Origin: WLJO01 sp046597895
GTDB taxonomy: Bacteria > Actinomycetota > Acidimicrobiia > Acidimicrobiales > Ilumatobacteraceae
Length of the DNA stretch: 6,428 nt
NCBI GenBank assembly: GCA_046597895.1
Contig: JBKJJS010000056.1
Location: 1-6,428 of the forward strand
Direction: 5' to 3'
Under the pieces are notes generated by a model. It saw only the letters and a list, made by a program, of their open reading frames with translations, made no database searches and was not told the DNA's origin. Positions 1-4,634 of this stretch are shown here, in pieces. Both the position numbers and the translations under genes were made by a program. How positions within the stretch are numbered: position 1 is the first letter of the stretch; the number at the start of each line of letters is the position of its first letter.

Positions 1-385
1 CCCAGAACCCCTTGCCCTGCGGTATGTGGGTCTTGCGGTACTTGCCGAGGTAGGTGCCGTCCGCGTCGATGACGGCCGCCGTGTTGTAGAGCACGCCCTC
101 CTGCTCCTGTTCGTACATCGGCACCACAAGCACCATGTTGAGTTCCTTGGCGAGCTCACACATGCGTTGCGTGGTGGGTCCGTCCGGGATGGCTTCGGCG
201 TAGTCGTAGTACACCGTGTCCTGCACCTGGCAGAAGTAGGGCCCGTAGAACAGCTCCTGGAAGCACATGACCTGAGCGCCTTGCGATGCGGCCTTCCTGG
301 CGTAGTCCACGTGGAGGTCGATCATCGACTGCTTGTCACCGGTCCACTTCGTCTGCACCAGCGCGGCCCGCACGATGTTGGCCAT
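1..385 (-). CDS. Nitrilase-superfamily C-N hydrolase, beta-ureidopropionase / N-carbamoylputrescine amidase type (partial, N-terminal 128 aa)
   Basis: Reading the minus strand from the ATG at 385-383 gives 128 uninterrupted residues (MANIVRAALVQTKW...) to the left edge, so the C-terminal part lies outside the window. Nitrilase-superfamily enzymes use a Glu-Lys-Cys triad. The Glu is visible as E44 in CFQELFYGPYF and the Lys as K118 in GKYRKTHIP; the Cys would come after the visible part. The segment YNTAAVIDADG (100-110) before the Lys is typical of the family. The FQELFYGPYF and GKYRKTHIP blocks resemble bacterial beta-ureidopropionases (N-carbamoyl-beta-alanine to beta-alanine, CO2 and ammonia; pyrimidine breakdown) and N-carbamoylputrescine amidases (polyamine route). 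I cannot decide between them without the C-terminus. There is no signal peptide, so it should be cytoplasmic. A ribosome site, AGAGGGGG, lies 7 nt before the ATG, and a promoter sits upstream. It is divergent from the MocR regulator, its likely controller. Confidence 0.9.
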   Translation of the reverse strand, partial: MANIVRAALVQTKWTGDKQSMIDLHVDYARKAASQGAQVMCFQELFYGPYFCQVQDTVYYDYAEAIPDGPTTQRMCELAKELNMVLVVPMYEQEQEGVLYNTAAVIDADGTYLGKYRKTHIPQGKGFW

Positions 386-392
386 GGAAGTA

Positions 393-400
393 CCCCCTCT
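393..400 (-). promoter_or_regulatory. Ribosome binding site of the nitrilase-family gene
   Basis: The minus strand reads AGAGGGGG at 400-393, seven nucleotides upstream of the ATG at 385-383. It supports this ATG as the real start. The conserved nitrilase N-terminal strand (IVRAALVQ) begins three residues after it. Confidence 0.6.
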
Positions 401-421
401 GGGTCGAACCCGACTTCCTGG

Positions 422-450
422 ACATTAGATCCGCCCATTGATCTTGACAA
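422..450 (-). promoter_or_regulatory. Predicted sigma70-type promoter of the nitrilase-family gene
   Basis: On the minus strand, TTGTCA at 450-445 (5 of 6 match to TTGACA) is separated by exactly 17 nt from TAATGT at 427-422, which keeps the key T-A-N-N-N-T positions. Transcription would start near 415, giving a leader of about 30 nt that contains the ribosome site at 400-393 before the ATG at 385. This geometry is what a housekeeping promoter should show. The repeated ACCA motifs at 450-471 sit just upstream of its -35 box, where an activator would bind. Confidence 0.6.
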
Positions 451-471
451 CACCAACTTTGTACCAGTTTG
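450..471 (+). promoter_or_regulatory. Candidate MocR operator: direct repeat ACCAACTTTG / ACCAGTTTG
   Basis: Two copies of a similar motif lie in the same orientation 11 bp apart, about one helical turn: ACCAACTTTG at 452-461 and ACCAGTTTG at 463-471. Their cores read ACACCA (450-455) and GTACCA (461-466). GabR of Bacillus subtilis, the best-known MocR protein, binds ATACCA direct repeats, so the resemblance is suggestive, although the GabR spacing is longer. The site would cover the regulator's own start region and abut the -35 box of the divergent hydrolase promoter. That position suits self-repression plus activation of the neighbour. This is inference from position and motif. Confidence 0.35.
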
Positions 472-1839
472 ATGCAGGACGTGGGGACGCCGCTCGAGGT
501 GCTGGTCGCTGCCGTCGGGGAACCGAGCGCGCGGGGGATCGCGGCCGCCGCGGGCCGCCTCATCAGCGAGGGCACACTCCCGCCGGGGACCCGACTTCCG
601 ACCGTTCGGGAGGTGAGCCGCCGGCTCGGCCTGTCGCCGACCACGGTGTCGGACGCCTGGCAACGGCTGGCTCGCTCCGGAGTCATCGAGGGGAGGGGCC
701 GGCTCGGCACGTTCGTCACCCCCCGCACCCGTTCCGGCGGTCCGCGGCGCTACCGAAGCATGACTGCAGCGGCGGGGCACGTCGTGCTCGACCTCTCGAC
801 GGGTTCACCCGACCCTGAGCTGCTGCCCGACGCGGTGTCCGCCGTGGCCCGCGTGCCCCGGGCGTCGATGGCCACGAACTACTGGGATCACCCGGTGCTG
901 CCGCAGTTGGAGGAACTGCTGTGGGAGCGTCAACCCTTCCCTGCAGAGGCGCTCACCGTGGTGGACGGAGCGCTCGACGCGCTCGATCGGGTGGCCTCAT
1001 GGGCCGTCGGACTCGGGGATCGCGTGGTTGTCGAGAACCCCACCTTCCCTCCGCTGCTCGACCTGTTGGACCTCCTCGGGGCCGAGGTGATCCCGGTCGC
1101 CTCCGACGAGGACGGGATCGTCGTGACGGCGTTGGCCGGGGTGCTGGACCTCCGGCCGCGCGCGGTGTTCCTGCAGCCCCGGGCCCACAACCCGACGGGC
1201 CGGTCGATGTCAGCGGCTCGGGCAGCCGAGCTGGCTGCGGTGCTCGGCGGATCGGGAGCTCTGATCGTGGAGGACGACCACTCGGGCGACATCTCCACGT
1301 CGCCCGACGTCTCGCTCGGCACGTGGCTGCCCGAGCGCACGATACGCATCACCTCGTTCTCCAAGTCGCACGGTCCCGACCTTCGGTTGGCGGCGGTCGC
1401 CGGCCCCCACGAGGTGATCGGCGCCGTCGTCGAGCGCCGATCGCTCGGGCCAGCATGGTCGAGCCGGATCCTGCAAGGTGTGCTGGCGGTGCTGTTGACG
1501 GATCCGGTGGCGGTAGCGGCCGTGGCCCGGGCGCGGGAGGTCTATCGGGATCGGCGGACCCGGGTGGTCGGTGCGCTGCGCGAGCTCGGCGTGGAGACCA
1601 CCGGATGTGACGGGATCAACCTGTGGGTGACAGCCCGCGACGAACGGGCGGCGCTCGTGTCGCTCGCCGCCCAGGGAATCGGGGCCGCGCCCGGATCGCC
1701 GTTCGAGGTCACCGCGCTCGGCGACGAGCACATCCGGCTCACGGTCGGACTCGTCCGCTCGGGCTTCGACGACTTGGCGGCCACGATCGCCGATGCCGTG
1801 CAGGGCCGCCGCCCGACCGGCCGCCACCAGTCCCGCTGA
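472..1839 (+). CDS. MocR/GabR-family regulator (GntR winged helix + PLP-dependent aminotransferase-like domain)
   Basis: From the ATG at 472 this is 455 aa, close to the usual length of MocR proteins. Residues about 18-82 form a GntR winged helix-turn-helix (GTRLPTVREVSRRLGLSPTTV, then GRLGTFV at its end). After a short linker, residues about 105-445 form a fold-type I aminotransferase domain. It shows ENPTFPPLLDLL (189-200), HNPTG with N240, VEDDH (266-270), the SFSKSHGPDLRL block with PLP lysine K298, and IRLTVG with R422, which usually grips the substrate carboxylate. The usual EDDY tyrosine is replaced by His270. MocR proteins use PLP and an amino compound as ligand to control a neighbouring catabolic gene, here most likely the divergent nitrilase-family gene. 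A TTG at 469 is directly in front of the ATG, and a GTG at 481 is another possible start. No ribosome site precedes any of them, so leaderless translation is possible. A free-standing aminotransferase is unlikely given the winged helix. Confidence 0.9.
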   Translation: MQDVGTPLEVLVAAVGEPSARGIAAAAGRLISEGTLPPGTRLPTVREVSRRLGLSPTTVSDAWQRLARSGVIEGRGRLGTFVTPRTRSGGPRRYRSMTAAAGHVVLDLSTGSPDPELLPDAVSAVARVPRASMATNYWDHPVLPQLEELLWERQPFPAEALTVVDGALDALDRVASWAVGLGDRVVVENPTFPPLLDLLDLLGAEVIPVASDEDGIVVTALAGVLDLRPRAVFLQPRAHNPTGRSMSAARAAELAAVLGGSGALIVEDDHSGDISTSPDVSLGTWLPERTIRITSFSKSHGPDLRLAAVAGPHEVIGAVVERRSLGPAWSSRILQGVLAVLLTDPVAVAAVARAREVYRDRRTRVVGALRELGVETTGCDGINLWVTARDERAALVSLAAQGIGAAPGSPFEVTALGDEHIRLTVGLVRSGFDDLAATIADAVQGRRPTGRHQSR

Positions 1840-1968
1840 GCATGGACTCTGCCGCGAAGTGGTGCCTCAGCGCACGGCAGGCGTGCGCTGCCGCACCACT
1901 TCAGCATGGTGGGTTGGCTCTGCCGTCCGCTCGGTGTGGTCGGACGGTGGCGAACGTTCACCCGCTCG
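1840..1968. other. Convergent intergenic region with two hairpins
   Basis: This 129-bp gap separates the 3' ends of the MocR gene and the SDR gene. It holds a long compound hairpin at 1856-1902. It also holds a weaker one with arms CCGTCCG (1923-1929) and CGGACGG (1941-1947) around an 11-nt loop. I see no gene in it. Confidence 0.7.
1856..1902. terminator. Strong compound hairpin between convergent genes (possible bidirectional terminator or dispersed palindrome)
   Basis: Arms GAAGTGGTGC (1856-1865) and GCACCACTTC (1893-1902) pair perfectly over 10 bp. Inside, after a 2 x 2 mismatch, CAGCGCACG (1868-1876) pairs with CGTGCGCTG (1882-1890) over 9 bp around the 5-nt loop GCAGG. It starts 17 bp after the MocR stop codon. 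Neither strand has a following T run, so it is not a textbook intrinsic terminator. GC-rich actinobacteria often use such T-less hairpins, and a repetitive palindromic element is an alternative. Confidence 0.5.
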
Positions 1969-2835
1969 TCACATCTTGGGGTGGTAGACGGGCTCGGCGG
2001 CGCTTTCGAGTTCGTGGGCGACCTCGTCGACGGTCCAGCCGTCCTGGTTCTTGATCCAGGTCTCCCGTGGGTGCTGCCAGAGGGCCAGCTTGGAGCCGTT
2101 GAACGTGACGAGTTGGCTGCGCAGGTGGGCGGCCCGATCGCTGCAGAGGTAGACGACGACCGGGGCGATCGTCGCCGGTGTCCCGAAGCCCATCTGAGCC
2201 GGCGTCGGTACGGGTCGGCCTGCCTCCTCGGCCCGACGCTTCGCCTGTTCGAAGACGACCTGGGTCATGTCGGTCTCACCGATGGGCCACAACGCGTTCG
2301 TGCGGATCCCGAACCTGGCCAGTTCGACGTCCCACGCGTAGAGCATTCCCATCACCCCGGCTTTGGAGGCGGCGTAGTTCGTCTGACCGACCGACCCTGT
2401 GTAGGCCGAACCGGAGATGACCTGGAGCAGGAGGCCGCCGGTGGCCTTCATCGCCCGGCCGGCGTGGCGGCTCGTCGACCATGTGCCCCGCAAGTTGACG
2501 GCGATGACCTCGTCGAACTCCTCAGGGATCATGTTCATAAGCGTGCGATCGCGCACGATGCCGGCATTGTTGACAACGGCATCGATGCCGCCGAAACGCT
2601 CGACGCAGGTCGAGATCAGTCGCTCGGCGAAGGCGTCGTCGGCGACGGATCCGACGCACGGTTCGGCCGTACCGCCCGCAGCGGTGATCGTGGCGGTGAC
2701 CTCCTCGACGAGATCGGCATTCGTGCCATTCACCACGACTCTGGCACCCTCAGCGGCCAAACCGAGGGCAAAGCCCCGGCCCATGCCCCGAGTGGCGCCC
2801 GTGACCACGATCCGTTTCCCGTCCACATGTCCCAT
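1969..2835 (-). CDS. Short-chain dehydrogenase/reductase (SDR), classical type
   Basis: A complete 288-aa protein with a Rossmann NAD(P)-binding fold. Visible parts are the cofactor glycine motif TGATRGMG (12-19), NNAG (89-92) that steadies the central sheet, and the catalytic tetrad N114, S141, Y154 and K158 in the YAASK signature (154-158). SDRs oxidise alcohols or reduce ketones. The RDRTLMNM and NLRGTW segments resemble actinobacterial FabG- or 17-beta-hydroxysteroid-dehydrogenase-like enzymes of lipid or acyl-CoA metabolism, but the substrate cannot be read from sequence. About 30 residues at the end (TWIKNQDGW...YHPKM) extend past the usual FabG end, common in fatty-acyl or multifunctional-enzyme-type SDRs. 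The position after the cofactor strand has no Asp (VVVNGTNA), which hints at NADP preference; that is weak evidence. The start is the ATG at 2835-2833, with no clear ribosome site. The gene lies 21 bp downstream of the stress-protein gene on the same strand, suggesting co-transcription. Confidence 0.9.
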   Translation of the reverse strand: MGHVDGKRIVVTGATRGMGRGFALGLAAEGARVVVNGTNADLVEEVTATITAAGGTAEPCVGSVADDAFAERLISTCVERFGGIDAVVNNAGIVRDRTLMNMIPEEFDEVIAVNLRGTWSTSRHAGRAMKATGGLLLQVISGSAYTGSVGQTNYAASKAGVMGMLYAWDVELARFGIRTNALWPIGETDMTQVVFEQAKRRAEEAGRPVPTPAQMGFGTPATIAPVVVYLCSDRAAHLRSQLVTFNGSKLALWQHPRETWIKNQDGWTVDEVAHELESAAEPVYHPKM

Positions 2836-2856
2836 GAGCGGGGGACTGTACCGGCG

Positions 2857-3264
2857 TCAGGCCGTTGCGGCGGAGTCGTCGCCCGCTCGTCGCGTGGAGT
2901 CGACAAGCAGAACGCTGCAAGGCGCGTTGTGGGCCACGAAGTTCGGGACCGTGCCTGTGAGTAGGCGGTTGACACCGTGCATTCCCTTGTCGCCGACAAC
3001 TACGAGGTCAGCACCGACGGCTTGTGCACATGCCACGATCGCCCGGCCGGGATGGCCCGAGTCGGTGTGCGTGGAGCACTCCACGCCGATCTCGCGTGCG
3101 AGTGCCCGCGCCGCGTCGAGGGCGTCAACACCCGCGGCCACATCATCGTGGACCGTGAGCACATGTAGGTGGGCACCGAGGGGCGCCGCGAGTCGAATCG
3201 CCGCGTCGATGGCCTCGTGAGCCGTGGCCGATCCGTCAGTCCCCACCAGGATGGTCCGGTACAT
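2857..3264 (-). CDS. Universal stress protein, single-domain UspA family, ATP-binding type
   Basis: A complete 135-aa protein, the normal length for one Usp domain. It begins with the classic strand and loop MYRTILVGTDGS (D10 contacts nucleotide in the family). The C-terminal nucleotide loop follows the G-2x-G-9x-G-[S/T] pattern: G91, G94, G104 and T105 in GDKGMHGVNRLLTGT. This pattern marks ATP-binding Usp proteins rather than the non-binding UspA type. The last strand, CSVLLVDS (116-123), closes the fold, and the tail after it is disordered-looking. Such proteins act as soluble nucleotide-dependent modulators of stress or dormancy states; the partner is not visible. The start is the ATG at 3264-3262 behind a purine-rich AGAGGGAG. 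An in-frame extension back to 3486 is open but not protein-like. The gene is the likely first member of a two-gene unit with the SDR. Confidence 0.92.
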   Translation of the reverse strand: MYRTILVGTDGSATAHEAIDAAIRLAAPLGAHLHVLTVHDDVAAGVDALDAARALAREIGVECSTHTDSGHPGRAIVACAQAVGADLVVVGDKGMHGVNRLLTGTVPNFVAHNAPCSVLLVDSTRRAGDDSAATA

Positions 3265-3526
3265 GGGCTCCCTCTCTCGATTGCCGACCGACAACTCTGC
3301 GCCGCTCACGCGAACGGAAGGTAAACGACGGCTGACCGAAAGATGTCCTCCCGCTGAACGCTTCCGCGAGCAGCCCGGGCGAGTGAGAGTGGTGGTCGAC
3401 CTCCGCCTTGATGGCCAGGACGAGTGGATCGCCTCCCAGTCGTTTGTCGCGTCGGACGGGAGTAGTTGTCGTGTTTCGCGCAGCATGTACTCGTGTTCTG
3501 CGACTTTCTGAACGGTCGCTCGAGTG
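3265..3526. other. Non-coding spacer between the CPBP gene and the stress-protein gene
   Basis: These 262 bp separate two minus-strand genes and probably hold the promoter of the Usp-SDR unit. The only hint is TACCTT on the minus strand at 3323-3318 (T-A-N-N-N-T), without a convincing -35 box. The open frame on the minus strand from 3486 to 3265 uses codons without the G/C-rich third positions of the neighbours, so I do not call a gene. I see no hairpin terminator behind the CPBP gene. Confidence 0.5.
3268..3276 (-). promoter_or_regulatory. Ribosome binding site of the universal stress protein gene
   Basis: The minus strand reads GAGAGGGAG at 3276-3268, three to six nucleotides before the ATG at 3264-3262. 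It fixes the start at this ATG and argues against the longer in-frame reading beginning at 3486. Confidence 0.6.
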
Positions 3527-4168
3527 CTACTCCCAGCCGAGCGCAGTGGCGATCACTGCGAGGAGCACGACCCCGAGGATCACGGCGTTGTAGGTGGTGT
3601 GGGCCGCCGTTGACTCGAACAGCGCCCCGCGCTCGTCAAGGGTGGATCGGTAACGGCGGAGATACGTAGTCATGAAGTACGCGCCGCCGATCGAAAGGGC
3701 CAGCGCCACGCCGATGGGGATGCCGATGAGGGCGTGGATCATGCCGAACGCCAGCGTCTTGACGATGCGGCGCCCGGTCGACCAGTGCTCGGCGCCCCGG
3801 CGGAACATCCGCTCCTCTGCGAGGGCGAAGAGCGGCAATGCCGGCATCACGAGCACGAGGAACACCAAGGGGATCAGCCATTCCCACACGGTGCCGGTCG
3901 TCTGGTCCGTCGTGCCGGTGACCGGGTTCCCTTGGCCGCCGAGCGCCGTCCACCATCCCCAGTCGAGCCCGGGTATCAGCAAGAGCACGTTGGCGACGGC
4001 GATCACGCCGGTGAGCACGAATGGGATGGGCCACACGTGGCGCCAACGAATGGTCCGCAAGACGTCGCTGACCGTCGCCCGTCCCTCAGGGCTGAAGGAG
4101 ACCCGCGCCGCCGACACGAGCCGGAACCCCACCAACCCGAGCACCGCGTAAGTGACGACTTGCTCCAC
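3527..4168 (-). CDS. CPBP-family intramembrane metalloprotease-like protein (CAAX/ABI family)
   Basis: A 213-aa membrane protein with hydrophobic spans near residues 5-20, 47-66, 98-117, 138-165 and 195-211. It carries the three signature motifs of the CPBP (Rce1/Abi, PF02517-type) family in order: EExxxR as E118, E119 and R123 (EERMFR), FxxxH as F141 and H145 (FGMIH), and HxxxN as H190 and N194 (HTTYN). In the family these Glu, His and Asn residues line a membrane-embedded active site that cleaves prenylated or other membrane substrates; several bacterial members act in bacteriocin immunity or regulated proteolysis. All key residues are present, so it may be active, but the substrate is unknown. 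The start is GTG at 4168-4166. An in-frame TAG at 4180-4178 rules out an earlier start, and the ribosome site is weak. It starts only 22 bp from the divergent amidase remnant. Confidence 0.82.
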   Translation of the reverse strand: MEQVVTYAVLGLVGFRLVSAARVSFSPEGRATVSDVLRTIRWRHVWPIPFVLTGVIAVANVLLLIPGLDWGWWTALGGQGNPVTGTTDQTTGTVWEWLIPLVFLVLVMPALPLFALAEERMFRRGAEHWSTGRRIVKTLAFGMIHALIGIPIGVALALSIGGAYFMTTYLRRYRSTLDERGALFESTAAHTTYNAVILGVVLLAVIATALGWE

Positions 4169-4179
4169 AGATCCAGGCT

Positions 4180-4184
4180 AGGAG
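4180..4184 (+). promoter_or_regulatory. Ribosome-binding-site-like AGGAG before the amidase remnant
   Basis: AGGAG lies 6 nt upstream of the GTG at 4191. It is the best Shine-Dalgarno-like match on this strand and gives the remnant reading frame a usable translation start. No promoter is evident in the 22 bp to the opposite gene. Confidence 0.35.
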
Positions 4185-4190
4185 CGAGGG

Positions 4191-4496
4191 GTGGCGATGA
4201 TCGGCAGAGGGGCACACGACGCGGCCTCGCAACGCTCGTCAGGACCGGACGGTGAACGGCATAACGTGACTGGGGCCCACACACCGCACCGGGCGGCCGG
4301 CGCCGAGGTTACGGCGAGTGGTGGGTCGCTGGTGGCCGGCGCGCCAGCGATCTCGGTGCCATGCGGCTTCGACTCAGGAGGCCTTCCCATCGGGCTGCAG
4401 TTCGTTGGCCGCCCGATGGACGAGTCCATGGCGCGGCGCGCTGCTCGTGCGTTCGAGCAGGCGACCGAGTGGCAGACGCGGATGGCTCCCATCTGA
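4191..4496 (+). pseudogene. C-terminal remnant of an amidase-signature enzyme (GatA-like amidase family)
   Basis: The reading frame (101 aa from GTG 4191) matches the last part of amidase-signature enzymes from about residue 40 on, nucleotides about 4308-4493. It shows GAPAISVPCGF (50-60), then GGLPIGLQFVGRP (63-75), then FEQATEW (88-94). In GatA and related amidases these blocks form the C-terminal end of a protein of about 450-500 aa. The Ser-cis-Ser-Lys catalytic triad and the glycine/serine-rich signature lie in the missing N-terminal three quarters, so this product cannot be an amidase. Residues 1-39 are low-complexity and unlike the family. I read this as a gene whose front was lost by deletion or rearrangement. 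A ribosome site in front leaves open that a short protein is still made. It points toward, and lies 138 bp before, the acyl-CoA dehydrogenase gene. Confidence 0.75.
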
Positions 4497-4592
4497 GAAT
4501 CATCCGAGCAGGTCGGCCGTCGCGGCAAACCTGACGACGAGGTCGCGCCACAAGCCGGAAACCCGACACGGCCCGCTCGCCGGACGCGACGG

Positions 4593-4598
4593 TAAGGT
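4593..4598 (+). promoter_or_regulatory. Possible -10 box of the acyl-CoA dehydrogenase gene
   Basis: TAAGGT fits the T-A-N-N-N-T core of actinobacterial -10 elements. It stands 36 bp before the ATG, which would place the transcript start near 4605, just ahead of the ribosome site. No good -35 box is seen 16-18 bp upstream, so support is modest. Confidence 0.35.
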
Positions 4599-4618
4599 CG
4601 CCTGGAGCCGACCACCCC

Positions 4619-4625
4619 GGGGGGA
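4619..4625 (+). promoter_or_regulatory. Ribosome binding site of the acyl-CoA dehydrogenase gene
   Basis: GGGGGGA ends 9 nt before the ATG at 4635. An alternative TTG at 4626 directly abuts this run and would leave no spacing, so the ATG is preferred. Confidence 0.55.
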
Positions 4626-4634
4626 TTGACGACC

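Noticed and set aside
26..472. A 148-aa plus-strand open frame opposite the nitrilase-family gene
   Set aside because: The minus strand carries the conserved Glu and Lys motifs of the hydrolase, with promoter and ribosome site; the plus-strand frame is a shadow.
1837..1910. Short direct repeat AGCATGG flanking the hairpin at 1856-1902, as a target-site duplication
   Set aside because: AGCATGG occurs at about 1839-1845 and 1903-1909, but one copy overlaps the end of the MocR stop codon and no terminal inverted repeats or transposase accompany it, so it may be chance.
1906..2964. A 352-aa plus-strand open frame across the SDR gene
   Set aside because: It mirrors the minus-strand SDR, whose cofactor motif and YxxxK signature are unmistakable. 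The plus-strand product has no family features, and such antisense frames are common in GC-rich DNA.
2857..3486. A longer 209-aa version of the universal stress protein
   Set aside because: The extra 74 residues are not protein-like, the Usp fold starts exactly at MYRTILVGTDGS, and a good ribosome site precedes that ATG.
3398..3526. A possible decayed small protein in the spacer (minus-strand frames containing EHEYMLRETRQLL and AIKAEVDHH)
   Set aside because: The pieces lie in different frames, have no start with a ribosome site, use codons unlike the neighbours and match no family I can name.
4191..4307. The first 39 residues of the amidase frame as a genuine N-terminal domain
   Set aside because: The sequence is low in hydrophobic residues, shows no similarity to the amidase fold or any domain I recognise, and is best explained as read-in DNA at a breakpoint.
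4626..4634. TTG start for the acyl-CoA dehydrogenase
   Set aside because: It directly abuts the G-rich ribosome site, leaving no spacing; the ATG at 4635 has normal spacing and only three residues are lost.
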